32,514 nucleotides of DNA from Candidatus Methanomethylophilaceae archaeon (GTDB taxonomy: Archaea; Thermoplasmatota; Thermoplasmata; Methanomassiliicoccales; Methanomethylophilaceae): NCBI GenBank assembly GCA_017508065.1, contig JAFVZR010000013.1, positions 1 through 32,514 of the forward strand, in the 5' to 3' direction. The notes below the pieces were generated by a model, which was given only the letters and a program-made list of their open reading frames with translations, was not told where the DNA came from and made no database searches. Positions 7,677 to 17,745 of the stretch are shown here, piece by piece; position 1 is the stretch's first letter, and the number at the start of each line of letters is the position of its first letter. Both the position numbers and the translations under genes were made by a program.

Positions 7677-10600
7677 CTTCTCGCCTTCTTGTCGTGGATT
7701 TTGTTCATGAGTTCGGCAATGTCCTTACCGATCGGGAGTTCTTCAGGAGAGATCATGGATGCCTCCCCGCCCTGGATGTCCTCTCCGTCGGAGAGGTCCT
7801 CCATCCAGGATTCGATCTCGAGATATGAGCTTCTGAGTCTGTCCAAGGTCTCCTCGTCCGCATCCCAAATGCCTCTGCTCTCGGCCTCGAGGAGTCTGCG
7901 TGATATCTCCTCTGCGGCATGCGGGTTGTTGTTACCGAAGAACCTTCTCATCTCCGGGTCATTGACATACGTGTCAGCGATACCGTCGAAGATGGCATCC
8001 TCCACTTCTCCGGTGGATGCTCCCCAACCATAGACCCTGGTGATCTTCTTCATCATGTCCGCCGCACCCTTGTATCCGTGGGCCTTCATACCCTCGATCC
8101 ATTTGGGATTCAGTAGTTTGGATCTCACCACACGGCCGATCTCATCTGAGAGTGTGCGTACACCGACGGAATCCCTTTCCCTGGTGTCGCCGTAATATGT
8201 GTTGACCTTCTTCTCGGACATCTGTCTGGCGGCGGCTGTGAGACCACCCTGGTTACTGTAGTAGCAGCAACATCCGAGGAGGTCATGGTCGTCGGACACG
8301 ACCTTGTTGAATGTGAGCGATACGTTCTCGAGTGCGGAAGCGAACTGTAGCTGGGACTCCTTCCCTTTCCTTCCGCCTCCGTATGCGTATCCGTTAACGG
8401 AGATGTAGATGCCGGCAAGGTCCTTCTCATCGGTCCAAGCACCGGAAAGAACTGCAAGGTTCACTCCGCTCGTGTATGTGCCGGGTTTGGAGGAGAACAA
8501 TCTGGCGGTCGCTCCGTCCATGTCCGTTCCGTTGGACAATTCCTCTCTGACGTGTTTCGCTATGAAGTTGACATCATCTGGTTCATCGAGTGCGGCAACG
8601 GCCCTTATCGCGGAATCTACCAGGTCCAACCTGTCGGGGAACGTATCCCTGAGGATACCGGAGATCCTGGCCGTGACATCTATCCTGGGGTGTACCAACT
8701 GTTCCTGTGGTACTATCCTGAATGAATTCACATGGCCTGCGGGGTTCCAGACCGGTTCCACACCGAGCAGGGAGAATATCTCCGCCATCATCTCCCCGTC
8801 GGAGGCCATGATGTCGTTCGTCATCCATTGGAACGCTACGGATTCGGGATAGTCCCCCTCATCCTGGACGTACTTGTCCAACAGGGCATCGGCGAGACGG
8901 GTACCGACCCTCCATGCGGAACGGGTGGGAACTCTCCTGGGGTCCAACGAATAGAAGTTCCTTCCGGTGGGAAGGACGTCGTCCCTTCCTCTGGAGATGT
9001 ATCCGGAAGGTCCTGCGGATGTGTATCCGCCGTTCAACGCGTTGATGAGTGAACCGATCTCATCGGAATCCCCCATACGGGTGGCTATGTCCCTGATGCG
9101 ATCCATGTATGAATCCAACCCATCGATCGGATCGGAACCGATGGATGAGAGTATACCCTCTTCATCCATTCCTCTGAGTGTCAATTTTATGATGATGTTG
9201 CATCTCTTGATGACGGTCTCGGCGAGTGCACCTTTGGTCACACCCTTGTCCTTATCGAACACGTTCCTGTTGGAGAGGAGGTCGGAATAGTCCAGTCCCA
9301 TCGCCGATGCTACGGATTGTGGTAAGGACGGTTCTCCCGAGCGTGACATGATCGAGGATATGAGGTCGACGGTCTGTTGGAAAGTCAGTTCGGAACCGAA
9401 CGTGTGCAATCCCGTCTCGGTACGGCTGTTCCTCATCAGGGATAACATGTCGTGGCATCTCGCGATGATGGAATCCATATCTCCGTCATGGTCCGCGGGG
9501 ACATCGTCCAATCCACACTCTTCCATGACCTCCAGGATCTCGTGTTGGAGGGCATGTGCTCTGGCGGGATCGAATCTCGAGGTCTCGTACTCGTTGACGA
9601 TGTCGTCGAGTCTCTGGTACGCTCCATACAGGCCTCCCATAGCGGTAGGTGCCTGCATGTGTCCGATGAGTGTGGAATAGATGCGTCTCTTTGCCACGGA
9701 TCCCTCTGGAGGGTTGTCCGTGTTGTACGCGTAGAACACAGGCATGTCCCTGACGGTGATGTCGGGATAACAGTCCTCGGAGAGACCGATGGCCTTTCCG
9801 GGAAGGAACTCGGTGGTCCCGTGGGTTCCCACATGGATGATGGCATCCGCTTTGAAGACATCCCTGATGAAGTGGTAGGTTGCAAGATATTGGTGTGAGG
9901 GTGGACATTCCGGATCGTGGAGGATCATACATGCGGTACCGTCGCATTTGGCACCCATGCATCCACGTTTGGGTTGTACCATGACTATGGCATTGCCGAA
10001 TCTGAGACCTGTGATCATGAGGTTCCCGTCGATGCACATGGACTCTCCGGGAGGTTCTCCCCAGGATCCGATCATCTTGGTCCTGACCTTCTCGGGCAGT
10101 GTGGAGAAGTATTCCTCGTATCTCTCGCCGGGCATCATGTAGATGCATCCTCCGCTGTCACGAATCATCTCCTTGGACGTCCATCTGAATTCGGAGTATG
10201 CCTTGCGTTCCATGAACAACCTCGTCAACGCTTCCGAACTCTCCGGAACATCGACGTCGTATCCTGCATCGCACAGTCCCCGAAGGATGTTGACCACCGA
10301 TGCTGCGGAATCCAGTCCTGCTGCGGAACCTATGTTGGCCTCCACGGATGCACAGGGGCTGTTGTTCAGGATCAGTACGACCCTCTTCTCGGAGTTGTCC
10401 TTCTCGGCGAGACCTATCCTTCTTTTGATCCTCTCCGCGATCCTTCTGCATCTTCCCGGAACGGAGCACCTGTTGTACAGGTCGTTGCTGTCGGAGCGGG
10501 TGGCTGCCAACATCAACGGTTCGATCGCGCCCTCGAATTCAGGCATGGTGACGCTCCAAGGTATGTCCGCAGTTATCCCGTCGGACGCCCCCCATTCCTC

Positions 10601-11452
10601 CAGGGACGATTCCAATGAGATTATCGGTTGGAATATGGGGATGTTCATCGATGCAAGGAGTTCGTCCGTCAATCTGGACGATGTCTCATGGTCGAGGTCG
10701 GGGCGTTTTCCGATGAGGAAAGTGACCAGTTTCACCAATGCGGACACTATAGGTCTTCCGTCCCTGATCAGATGTAGTTCGATGCATTCCGCTATGTTGA
10801 TCGAACCCATCTCCTCATTGTGGAGTGAGTTCGTCATGATCGGTACGACTCCTAATCCTACGTTCTCCAGTTCACGGATCAGTTCATCCTCCACGGGATG
10901 CTGGTTGCTGATCCATGAGCTCCTGGACAGGATGAGCGCCACAAGTCTTCTGTCACGGTGTCCGTACCATTCCAGATACTCCTCCGACGATGGGAAAATC
11001 CTCTTGGGGTCGTCGGGGTGTACGATACCCTGCCACGGGATGACCTTGGGTTCGGAATATGGGATGGTATCGTCGATGAACGTGTTCTCAATGAAACGGA
11101 ACATGTTCTCCAGATTGTCGTGATCGCCGCTCTGTTCGTAGGCGTATACCTTCGATACGATAGCAGGATCCACGGTGGAAAGTCCCCAGTACGAGGGGTC
11201 CTGTCCGAAACAGATTATCTTCTTGTCATTCAGGTCGGATATGAATGGTACGATCTCATCCCAGAACTGATGTGTCGTCCTGTGGATGACTATGATGTTG
11301 GATCCCTTCAGGTCCTCCTTCAGAAGCTCCAGTCTCTCCCGGTCGGTATCCAATTCCCTTTCGGAATAGACCTTGGTATCGAATTCGGATGTTCTCGCGA
11401 GGGAGGATATCGTCGGATACAGAGTATCCCAGATGACTATCGTAAGCTTCAT
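7673..11452 (-). CDS. cobN: Cobaltochelatase large subunit, CobN/ChlH family
   Basis: The large subunit of class I chelatases, which binds the tetrapyrrole and the metal while ChlI/ChlD-type AAA+ subunits supply ATP energy. The 1259-residue length is typical. The family signature is near residue 538: HVGTHGTTEFLPGKAIGL followed by SEDCYPD, and later NTDNPPEGSVAKRR. Other typical blocks are GCMGAKCDGTACMI and YGGGRKGKESQLQF. ATG 11452 (MKLTIVIWD) is preferred over 11470: it sits one base after the chlD stop and has AGGTGTGA directly upstream. Cobalt is the likely metal, because the neighbours are ChlI/ChlD and methanogens need corrinoids; magnesium is unlikely without chlorophyll genes. Nickel insertion for F430 uses the unrelated small chelatase CfbA. 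The exact step in corrinoid synthesis is not shown by sequence. Confidence 0.9.
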   Translation of the reverse strand: MKLTIVIWDTLYPTISSLARTSEFDTKVYSERELDTDRERLELLKEDLKGSNIIVIHRTTHQFWDEIVPFISDLNDKKIICFGQDPSYWGLSTVDPAIVSKVYAYEQSGDHDNLENMFRFIENTFIDDTIPYSEPKVIPWQGIVHPDDPKRIFPSSEEYLEWYGHRDRRLVALILSRSSWISNQHPVEDELIRELENVGLGVVPIMTNSLHNEEMGSINIAECIELHLIRDGRPIVSALVKLVTFLIGKRPDLDHETSSRLTDELLASMNIPIFQPIISLESSLEEWGASDGITADIPWSVTMPEFEGAIEPLMLAATRSDSNDLYNRCSVPGRCRRIAERIKRRIGLAEKDNSEKRVVLILNNSPCASVEANIGSAAGLDSAASVVNILRGLCDAGYDVDVPESSEALTRLFMERKAYSEFRWTSKEMIRDSGGCIYMMPGERYEEYFSTLPEKVRTKMIGSWGEPPGESMCIDGNLMITGLRFGNAIVMVQPKRGCMGAKCDGTACMILHDPECPPSHQYLATYHFIRDVFKADAIIHVGTHGTTEFLPGKAIGLSEDCYPDITVRDMPVFYAYNTDNPPEGSVAKRRIYSTLIGHMQAPTAMGGLYGAYQRLDDIVNEYETSRFDPARAHALQHEILEVMEECGLDDVPADHDGDMDSIIARCHDMLSLMRNSRTETGLHTFGSELTFQQTVDLISSIMSRSGEPSLPQSVASAMGLDYSDLLSNRNVFDKDKGVTKGALAETVIKRCNIIIKLTLRGMDEEGILSSIGSDPIDGLDSYMDRIRDIATRMGDSDEIGSLINALNGGYTSAGPSGYISRGRDDVLPTGRNFYSLDPRRVPTRSAWRVGTRLADALLDKYVQDEGDYPESVAFQWMTNDIMASDGEMMAEIFSLLGVEPVWNPAGHVNSFRIVPQEQLVHPRIDVTARISGILRDTFPDRLDLVDSAIRAVAALDEPDDVNFIAKHVREELSNGTDMDGATARLFSSKPGTYTSGVNLAVLSGAWTDEKDLAGIYISVNGYAYGGGRKGKESQLQFASALENVSLTFNKVVSDDHDLLGCCCYYSNQGGLTAAARQMSEKKVNTYYGDTRERDSVGVRTLSDEIGRVVRSKLLNPKWIEGMKAHGYKGAADMMKKITRVYGWGASTGEVEDAIFDGIADTYVNDPEMRRFFGNNNPHAAEEISRRLLEAESRGIWDADEETLDRLRSSYLEIESWMEDLSDGEDIQGGEASMISPEELPIGKDIAELMNKIHDKKARR

Positions 11453-11453
11453 T

Positions 11454-12269
11454 TCACACCTGTGTAGCATTCTTCGCAGCCTTGGATATGGCGTCGCTTC
11501 CGATGTCGTCCAGTTTCATATATTTGGCACCCAACGCATCGGACATCTTCTTGCCCAATCCCAATTTGATCATTCCCTGTTCCGTATCGAGGAACAGTGA
11601 CCTGAACCTGTTCTCCCTGATGGATATGCACATCTTCAGACTGTCATCCGTGGGATCGTTACCCTTGATGAGGGGGATGTTCCCTCTTCCGTCGGATACG
11701 ACCACGAGGAGATACAGGTCCTTGGGGCGTTTCACACGTTCGTTCATCAATAGTCTTTCGGCAACCGCCAATCCCTTGGCCAAAGGGGTCTTCCCACCGG
11801 TGGGCATGACTTCCATCCTGCGTTTGGCCAGTTCCACACTGTTCGTCGGTGGGACGAGGATCTCCGCACCCGGTCCTCTGAACGATACGAGGGCGACCCT
11901 GTCCCTCTTCTGATAAGCGTCGGTGAGGATGGACAACATCGCACCTTTGACTGCGGACATCCTCTTCCTCGCACCCATGGATCCGCTCGCATCCACCAGG
12001 AACACGATGGTGACCCCGGTCCTGCGTTGGTAGACCTTCTCCATGACATCGGTGTCCTTGATGGATAGATTTCCATCCTCCGTGACGCTTCCGTTCCTGG
12101 CCGCGGTCCTTACCGTGGCATCTATGGCGATGCTCCTTGGTTTACCGTGGGGGGCTCTGCTACCTGTGTACCTTCCGGAGTATGACTCCGTCTCGGAACG
12201 TCTGCCGGTGCTGTCCCGCACGATACTGTCGATCCTCAGTTGCGGGTCGATTTCCGAGGATCTTATGCG
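11454..12269 (-). CDS. chlD: ChlD part (VWA domain) of chelatase, reached by -1 frameshift
   Basis: This reading frame encodes the C-terminal, von Willebrand factor A half of a ChlD/BchD-type subunit. The MIDAS motif DASGSMG and the later [11 protein letters not shown] and VVSDGRGN are clear. The first conventional start is GTG at 12221, but homology begins earlier: the residues [20 protein letters not shown] before it, and [13 protein letters not shown] after it, match the linker between the AAA+ and VWA parts of fused ChlI-ChlD proteins. The frame is -1 relative to chlI and is entered at CCCTTTC (12275-12269). A shifted ribosome would make a 642-residue fusion (371 + 271 residues) with MIDAS near residue 464. 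No ribosome binding site supports an independent start at 12221. A separate short ChlD cannot be fully excluded. Confidence 0.85.
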   Translation of the reverse strand, partial: RIRSSEIDPQLRIDSIVRDSTGRRSETESYSGRYTGSRAPHGKPRSIAIDATVRTAARNGSVTEDGNLSIKDTDVMEKVYQRRTGVTIVFLVDASGSMGARKRMSAVKGAMLSILTDAYQKRDRVALVSFRGPGAEILVPPTNSVELAKRRMEVMPTGGKTPLAKGLAVAERLLMNERVKRPKDLYLLVVVSDGRGNIPLIKGNDPTDDSLKMCISIRENRFRSLFLDTEQGMIKLGLGKKMSDALGAKYMKLDDIGSDAISKAAKNATQV

Positions 12270-12275
12270 AAAGGG
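12215..12275 (-). other. Programmed -1 ribosomal frameshift signal with pseudoknot
   Basis: On the minus strand the chlI frame reads C CCT TTC at 12275-12269, an exact X XXY YYZ heptamer. After a 6-base spacer that contains the zero-frame stop TAA (12265-12263) comes stem 1, GATCCTC (12262-12256) with GAGGATC (12237-12231). Its loop carries CCCGCA (12246-12241), which pairs with TGCGGG (12220-12215) to form an H-type pseudoknot. Slippery site, spacer length, structure and the match of homology on both sides all agree. Programmed frameshifting in chlD genes giving both subunits is established in cobalamin producers; this instance is inferred. Confidence 0.85.
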
Positions 12276-13381
12276 TCGGTCGCTTTGAAGTTCTTCGTCG
12301 AGGATCCGTCGGGAGTGTCGCTTCCGGTCTGTTCGGTAGGCTCACTGTTCTTTCCGATGGATTCGTCGACGGCCTCCTCGATCCTCTTCTCGTCGGTCTC
12401 TGGATCGTCGAAGGGGGTCTTCTTCATACGGTGTGCGAGTACCAATCCTGCCGCTTCGCGGATATCGTCCTCGTTGACCTCGGTCCTGCCCGCGAATGCC
12501 GCGATGGCGGAACAGGTCTTCATCATGGTGATGTCCCCGCGGTGTCCGTCCACACCTAATTTGATGCAGATATCGACGATTATACGGAGCATGTCCTTGG
12601 AGATCCTTACCTGCGGAAGGAGTTCCTTCGCCTTCATGATCATGTCGGCGGTGGCCTCGTCCTCCTTGGACCATTTCTCGATGAATGCCTTCTGATCACT
12701 TTCGAATTCGGCACGTCTCAGGATGATCTCCAATCTGGTCTCGGGATCGTCTATCCCTATGACGTTGACGCACAGTCCGAAACGGTCGAGCAACTGTGGT
12801 CTGAGGTCCCCCTCTTCGGGGTTCATGGTTCCGATGAGGATGAAGTTGGATGGATGGGAGTACGAGATCCCTTCACGTTCTACGGTGTTGACACCCATGG
12901 CCGCCGCGTCGAGGAGCACATCCACGATATGGTCGTTGAGAAGGTTCACTTCGTCCACGTACAGGATGTTCCTGTGTGCCTCGGCGAGGATACCAGGTTC
13001 GAACTTCCTCTCTCCGTGTTTGATCGCAGCGGAGATGTCCAAGGTTCCAACTACCTTATCCTCCGTGGCGGAGATCGGCAGTTCTACGACTCTCATCCTC
13101 TGACTCGCTGCCTGACGTGCGGGGTTCTCCCTGCACTTCTTGCACATCTCCTCGGGCTCGTTGGGATCGCAGGAGAACTCACAGCCGACCACGACATCGT
13201 GTTTGGGCAGGAGTGCCGCGAGGGACCTGACGGATGTGGATTTCGCGGTCCCTCTGTCCCCCTTGATCAGAACTCCGCCGATCCCGGGGTTGATGGCGTT
13301 AAGCATCAGGGCGGTCTTCATACGCTCCTGGCCTACGATGGCCGAGAATGGAAAGAGCACACGCTCGTGATGCTCGGACAT
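12263..13381 (-). CDS. chlI: ChlI-type AAA+ ATPase of cobaltochelatase (zero-frame product)
   Basis: A 372-residue AAA+ motor protein of the BchI/ChlI family, working with the VWA subunit and CobN. Walker A is GDRGTAKST (41-49); Walker B is [11 protein letters not shown]; the sensor and arginine-finger region shows [21 protein letters not shown]. Four cysteines in [17 protein letters not shown] (67, 71, 80, 83) could hold a metal, as in many non-photosynthetic members. The acidic tail after residue 330 is the linker normally found in ChlI-ChlD fusions. The zero frame stops right after the slippery site, so this is the size of a stand-alone small subunit. The ATG lies 4 bases after carB with AGGTGAG upstream. 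Confidence 0.92.
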   Translation of the reverse strand: MSEHHERVLFPFSAIVGQERMKTALMLNAINPGIGGVLIKGDRGTAKSTSVRSLAALLPKHDVVVGCEFSCDPNEPEEMCKKCRENPARQAASQRMRVVELPISATEDKVVGTLDISAAIKHGERKFEPGILAEAHRNILYVDEVNLLNDHIVDVLLDAAAMGVNTVEREGISYSHPSNFILIGTMNPEEGDLRPQLLDRFGLCVNVIGIDDPETRLEIILRRAEFESDQKAFIEKWSKEDEATADMIMKAKELLPQVRISKDMLRIIVDICIKLGVDGHRGDITMMKTCSAIAAFAGRTEVNEDDIREAAGLVLAHRMKKTPFDDPETDEKRIEEAVDESIGKNSEPTEQTGSDTPDGSSTKNFKATDPFA

Positions 13382-13385
13382 CGAC

Positions 13386-16300
13386 TCACCTGTGGAATTC
13401 CTTCATTCCGCGGACGCCGAGTTTCTGATCCCTTGCGACCTTGATGGCTGCGACAGCGATGTTGGCACCCTGAACGGTGGTCATGGAGGGGATCTCCAGT
13501 TCCACTGCGGTACGGCGCATGGTGGCTCCGTCCCTCACGGCTCCGCTCTTGAGGGAGGGTGTGTTGATGATCAGGTTGATCTTACCCTGCCTCATGAGGC
13601 TGAGTCCGTCGATTCCCATGTTCTCGTTGACCTTGAACACGGTTGTCGCGGGGATGTCGTTGTTCCTGAGGAACGTGGACGTTCCCTTGGTGGCGTAGAT
13701 GGTGAATCCCATCTCGTAGAGTGACTTGGCTGCGGGGAGGATGTTCTCCTTGTCATCGTCGTTGACGGTGATGTACACTCCTCCCTCCGTGGGCAGTTTG
13801 TTACCTGCCGCAACGAGGGCCTTGTAGCATGCGATGTCGAAGTTCTCGTCGATTCCCATGACCTCTCCGGTGGATTTCATCTCGGGGGTGAGGATCGAGT
13901 CCACGCCTACGAGTTTGAGGAAGGGGAAGACGGATGCCTTGATGGCATAGTGGTCCAGAGTCTTGTATCCGGATCCGAGACCGACCTCCTTGAGGGTCTT
14001 TCCGAGCATGATCTGTGTGGAGATCTTCGCCAGCGGGATTCCGGTCGCCTTGGAGATGAACGGAACGGTCCTGGAGGACCTGGGGTTGGCCTCGATCATG
14101 TAGATCTTGCTGTTCTTGACTGCGAGCTGCAGGTTCATGAGTCCGCGGATGTTGAGTCCGAGGGCCACTTTCCTGGATACTTCGAGGACCTCTGCGAGTT
14201 CGGATTCGGTGAGGGTGAAGGGAGGCAGCACCATGGTGGCGTCTCCGGAGTGGACTCCTGCATACTCCACGTGCTCCATGATACCTCCGACGAACACGTC
14301 GGTCCCATCACAGAGCAGGTCGACATCCAACTCGATGGCCTGCGAGAGGTACTTGTCGATGAGGATGGGGTGGTTCCTGGACACCTTGACCGCGGTCTCG
14401 ACATAGGTCTTGAGCTCATCGGTGGAGTAGACGATCTCCATCGCACGTCCTCCGAGGACGTACGAGGGTCTGACGAGTACGGGGTATCCGATGTCCTCCG
14501 CGATGGACTTGGCCTCCTCGAAGGAGTATCCGGTTCCGGACCTGGGCTGTTCGATGTTGAGGTCGTCCATGAGCTTGGAGAACCTCCTCCTGTCCTCTGC
14601 GAGATCCATGTCGTCGGGTTTGGTTCCGAGGATCTTGGTCTTGGTTCCCTCGAGGGCCTTCTCGAGGTCCAATGCGAGGTTGACACTGGTCTGTCCGCCG
14701 TACTGGCAGACGACACCGTCGGCATCCTCGGCCTCGATGACGTTCAGGACGTCCTCGAGGGTGAGGGGTTCGAAGTAGAGTCTGTCGGAGATGTCGAAGT
14801 CGGTGGAGACGGTCTCGGGGTTGTTGTTGATGATGACGGCGTCGATTCCCTCGTCCTGGAGTGCCATGACGGAGTGGACGCAGCTGTAGTCGAACTCGAT
14901 ACCCTGTCCGATCCTGATGGGACCTCCTCCGATGATGATGACGTTCTTCTTGCTCTTGTCACGCTTGAGCTCGGTGGTGCGTCCGTATGTGGAGTAGAAG
15001 TAGGGGGTCTGAGCCTCGTACTCTCCGGCACAGGTATCGACCATCTTGTAGGTGGGGATGATTCCCATGTCCTTTCTGGTCTTGCGGACGGACATCTCGT
15101 CGGAACCGGTGAACTTGGCGATGACGGCGTCGGCGAATCCCATGTCCTTCGCTTCCTTCATGAGCTCAGGAGTCATCTTCTCGTTGGCGAGCCTCTGCTC
15201 CATCTTCACGATGTTGTCGATCTTGGTGGTGAAGAACGGGTCCCACTGTGCGAGCTTGGAGACCTTCTCGACTCCCCATCCTCTTCTGAGTGCCTCGGCG
15301 ATGGCGAACATGCGCCTGTCGGTGGCGTGGATGAGCTCGTCCTCGATCTCCTCGTCGGAAGCATCCATCCTGTCGAGGTGGTTGACTCCGATCTCCAGGG
15401 ACCTGATTCCCTTGAGGATGGCCTCTTCGAAGCTGCGTCCGATGGCCATGGTCTCTCCGGTGGACTTCATCTGGGTTCCGAGGTGTCTGTCGACGGTACG
15501 GAACTTGTCGAAGGGCCATCTGGGGATCTTCATGACCACGTAGTCGATGGCGGGTTCGAATGCGGCGGAAGTGGTGCCGGTGACCTTGTTGGGGATCTCG
15601 TCGAGGTTGTATCCGACCGCGATCTTCGCGGAGACACGTGCGATGGGGTATCCCGTGGCCTTGGATGCCAGTGCGGACGATCTGGACACACGGGGGTTGA
15701 CCTCGATGAGCCTGTAGTCGCCGTTCTCGGGGTTGAAAGCGAACTGGACGTTGCATCCTCCCTCGATCTCGAGGGCACGGATGACCTTGAGGGAGGCGGT
15801 CTTGAGCCTCTGGTGGTCCTCTGCGGACAGGGTGAGACAGGGAGCACAGACGATACTCTCTCCGGTGTGGATACCCATCGCGTCGAGGTTCTCCATGTTA
15901 CAGATGATGATGCAGTTGTCGTTGTGGTCCCTCATGACCTCGTACTCGTACTCCTTCCATCCGAGGACGCTCTCCTCGATGAGGACCTGATGGATACGGG
16001 AGTATGCGAGACCCCTTCCACAGATGTCCCTGAGTTCCTCCTCGTTGTATGCGATTCCTCCTCCGGTACCTCCGAGGGTGTACGCGGGTCTGACGAGGAC
16101 GGGGTACCTTCCGATATATTCCACTGCTTCGAGGGCCTCCTCGATGGATGTACAGGTCCTGCTGAGCGGAACGGGTTCGCCGATGGCCTCCATGGTCTCC
16201 TTGAACAGTTCCCTGTCCTCGGACTTGGCGATGGCTTCGGGCTGGGTTCCGAGGAGGGTGACCCCGAGTCTGTCGAGGGTTCCGTTCTCTGCGAGTTCGG

Positions 16301-16592
16301 AACAGATGTTGAGTGCGGTCTGACCCCCCATTCCGGCCATGATTCCGTCGACGCCCTCCTTCTCGATGATCTTGGCGACGATATCGGCGGTCATGGGCTC
16401 GATGTAGACTGCATCGGCCATGTCGAGGTCGGTCTGGATGGTTGCGGGGTTGGAGTTGACGAGGACGGTCTTGTAACCCTCTTCCCTGAGTGATTTACAG
16501 GCCTGTGATCCGGAGAAGTCGAACTCCGCTGCCTGTCCGATGACGATCGGGCCGGATCCGATGACCATTAGCTTCTTGAATTCCTTTCTCAT
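13386..16592 (-). CDS. carB: Carbamoyl phosphate synthetase large subunit
   Basis: Makes carbamoyl phosphate from bicarbonate, ammonia and two ATP for pyrimidines and arginine. The 1068-residue length is normal. Both synthetase halves are present: the first opens with [20 protein letters not shown], the second with [19 protein letters not shown] near residue 555. Each has ATP-grasp blocks ([13 protein letters not shown] and [13 protein letters not shown]). The last ~130 residues form the MGS-like allosteric domain with [14 protein letters not shown]. The ATG at 16592 overlaps the carA stop as ATGA and has GGAGG upstream; longer readings only cover carA in another frame. With the glutaminase partner apparently dead (see carA), the enzyme probably uses free ammonia. 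The gene leads directly into chlI. Confidence 0.96.
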   Translation of the reverse strand: MRKEFKKLMVIGSGPIVIGQAAEFDFSGSQACKSLREEGYKTVLVNSNPATIQTDLDMADAVYIEPMTADIVAKIIEKEGVDGIMAGMGGQTALNICSELAENGTLDRLGVTLLGTQPEAIAKSEDRELFKETMEAIGEPVPLSRTCTSIEEALEAVEYIGRYPVLVRPAYTLGGTGGGIAYNEEELRDICGRGLAYSRIHQVLIEESVLGWKEYEYEVMRDHNDNCIIICNMENLDAMGIHTGESIVCAPCLTLSAEDHQRLKTASLKVIRALEIEGGCNVQFAFNPENGDYRLIEVNPRVSRSSALASKATGYPIARVSAKIAVGYNLDEIPNKVTGTTSAAFEPAIDYVVMKIPRWPFDKFRTVDRHLGTQMKSTGETMAIGRSFEEAILKGIRSLEIGVNHLDRMDASDEEIEDELIHATDRRMFAIAEALRRGWGVEKVSKLAQWDPFFTTKIDNIVKMEQRLANEKMTPELMKEAKDMGFADAVIAKFTGSDEMSVRKTRKDMGIIPTYKMVDTCAGEYEAQTPYFYSTYGRTTELKRDKSKKNVIIIGGGPIRIGQGIEFDYSCVHSVMALQDEGIDAVIINNNPETVSTDFDISDRLYFEPLTLEDVLNVIEAEDADGVVCQYGGQTSVNLALDLEKALEGTKTKILGTKPDDMDLAEDRRRFSKLMDDLNIEQPRSGTGYSFEEAKSIAEDIGYPVLVRPSYVLGGRAMEIVYSTDELKTYVETAVKVSRNHPILIDKYLSQAIELDVDLLCDGTDVFVGGIMEHVEYAGVHSGDATMVLPPFTLTESELAEVLEVSRKVALGLNIRGLMNLQLAVKNSKIYMIEANPRSSRTVPFISKATGIPLAKISTQIMLGKTLKEVGLGSGYKTLDHYAIKASVFPFLKLVGVDSILTPEMKSTGEVMGIDENFDIACYKALVAAGNKLPTEGGVYITVNDDDKENILPAAKSLYEMGFTIYATKGTSTFLRNNDIPATTVFKVNENMGIDGLSLMRQGKINLIINTPSLKSGAVRDGATMRRTAVELEIPSMTTVQGANIAVAAIKVARDQKLGVRGMKEFHR

Positions 16593-17662
16593 TTCCTCGC
16601 CTCCATCATCTTGGTGAAATCTTCGTAAACGAACGCTGTGTCGGAGGATTCTCCGGGCACGTACTGGCAGGTGATGATGGGCAGGTCCTTGTGCCTGGTA
16701 CCTTCGACTGACTTGTCGTTGATGTTGATCTGGTCGGCAACGAGGCCGGTTCCCTCGAGGGATGCCTCGTCGATGGCATATCCGTGGTTCTGAGTGGTGA
16801 TGTAGATCCTGGTTCCGCAACGTACGGGCTGACTGGTTCCGCGGTGTCCGTACTTCAGTTTGCTGGTCTTTCCGCCGAGAGCGAGTGCGACGATCTGGTT
16901 TCCGAGTCCGAGTCCAACGATGGCGGTTTTGGACGAGAGCTCCTTGACCGTCTTGACGACAGTGTCCATGATCTCGGGGTGAGCGGGGTTTCCGGGTCCG
17001 TTGGTGACGACCACTCCGTCCACACCTGCGTCGAGGATGGTCTGTGCGGCGGTGTCGTACGGGAACACCTTGAGGTTGTACCTCTCGGAGAGGGACTTCT
17101 TTATTCCGTTCATGAGTCCGCAATCGATGACTCCGACGGTGAGGTCCTTTCCGTTGTCCACGGAGTAGGCGGTCTTGCACGATACCTTGGAGACGAGGTT
17201 CTCAACGGGGTATTCAGGCATCTTTTTGAGGTCTTCGATGACCGCATCGATGTTCGCCTTGTCGTAGACGATCGCTCCCTTCATGGTTCCGTTATCACGG
17301 GTCTTGAGCGTGATCTCACGGGTATCGATCCCGGAGATTCCGGGGATCTTGTGCTCCTTGAGGAAATCGTCGATCTTCCTTCCGTTGTACATGGGGGATG
17401 GTTCATCACAATATTCCTTGACTACCAGGCCGGCGATCCAAACGTTGTCGGATTGGTTGGCGGAATCCGTGATCCCGTAGTCTCCCATGAGAGGGTAGGT
17501 AGAAACGAGTATCTGGCCACAGTTGGAGGGGTCAGTGATATTCTCCTGGTATCCACCCATGGCGGTTGTGAAAACGACTTCTCCAGAGACTGCCTTCTCA
17601 TATCCGAAGGCCACTCCCTCGAGAACCGTTCCGTCCTCAAGAACAAGATAATTAGTTGCCAT
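16589..17662 (-). CDS. carA: Carbamoyl phosphate synthetase small subunit, catalytic triad lost
   Basis: A 357-residue CarA with normal length and domains: an N-terminal CarA-specific domain (about 1-150) and a class I glutamine amidotransferase domain (about 172-350). The family active site is altered. The nucleophile elbow, normally GICLGHQ, reads GLGLGNQ: Cys becomes Gly252 and the following His becomes Asn255. The block that normally reads HPEASPG is VPGESSD, so the catalytic His and Glu become Val335 and Gly337. The fold-supporting parts (TNGPGNP, ALALGGKTSKLKYGHRG, TTQNHGYAID) are kept, and the frame is intact, so the protein appears retained without glutaminase activity. It probably serves as a structural subunit of an ammonia-using synthetase (inference). 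No ribosome binding site precedes the ATG; a TATA-like box about 26 bases upstream suggests a leaderless transcript. Confidence 0.93.
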   Translation of the reverse strand: MATNYLVLEDGTVLEGVAFGYEKAVSGEVVFTTAMGGYQENITDPSNCGQILVSTYPLMGDYGITDSANQSDNVWIAGLVVKEYCDEPSPMYNGRKIDDFLKEHKIPGISGIDTREITLKTRDNGTMKGAIVYDKANIDAVIEDLKKMPEYPVENLVSKVSCKTAYSVDNGKDLTVGVIDCGLMNGIKKSLSERYNLKVFPYDTAAQTILDAGVDGVVVTNGPGNPAHPEIMDTVVKTVKELSSKTAIVGLGLGNQIVALALGGKTSKLKYGHRGTSQPVRCGTRIYITTQNHGYAIDEASLEGTGLVADQININDKSVEGTRHKDLPIITCQYVPGESSDTAFVYEDFTKMMEARK

Positions 17663-17696
17663 CGGGATTATTACATTGGCATTTTCTATTTAATCC
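17663..17696 (-). promoter_or_regulatory. carA promoter box A within an inverted repeat
   Basis: On the minus strand ATTAAATAG is centred about 26 bases before the carA ATG, the normal archaeal spacing for transcription starting at or next to the start codon. The box is bracketed by a perfect 7-bp inverted repeat, GGGATTA (17690-17696 on the minus strand) and TAATCCC (17663-17669), 20 bases apart. One half overlaps the box and the other ends just before the ATG, so a bound dimer would block initiation. The regulator is unknown. Confidence 0.5.
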
Positions 17697-17745
17697 CTAC
17701 CTCAAAATTAAGACAGCCGATATTCTGAGTTGTCGGATAATGGAC

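Noticed and set aside
12221-12223. GTG 12221 as the true start of chlD
   Set aside because: No ribosome binding site, and homology to the ChlI-ChlD linker continues upstream of it in the same frame; the frameshift model explains this better.
12263-12275. chlI/chlD break as a sequencing error or decayed gene
   Set aside because: Possible in principle, but slippery heptamer, spacer, pseudoknot and the known biology of chlD all coincide, and both parts are otherwise intact.
13950-16493. Long open frame (over 800 codons) antisense to carB
   Set aside because: It mirrors the GC-rich third positions of carB, has low-complexity Gly/Asp/Val/Leu content and no family motif; carB on the other strand is certain.
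16593-17180. N-terminal extension of carB upstream of 16592
   Set aside because: Arg/His-rich residues that are the carA gene read in another frame; the ATGA overlap and ribosome binding site fix the start.
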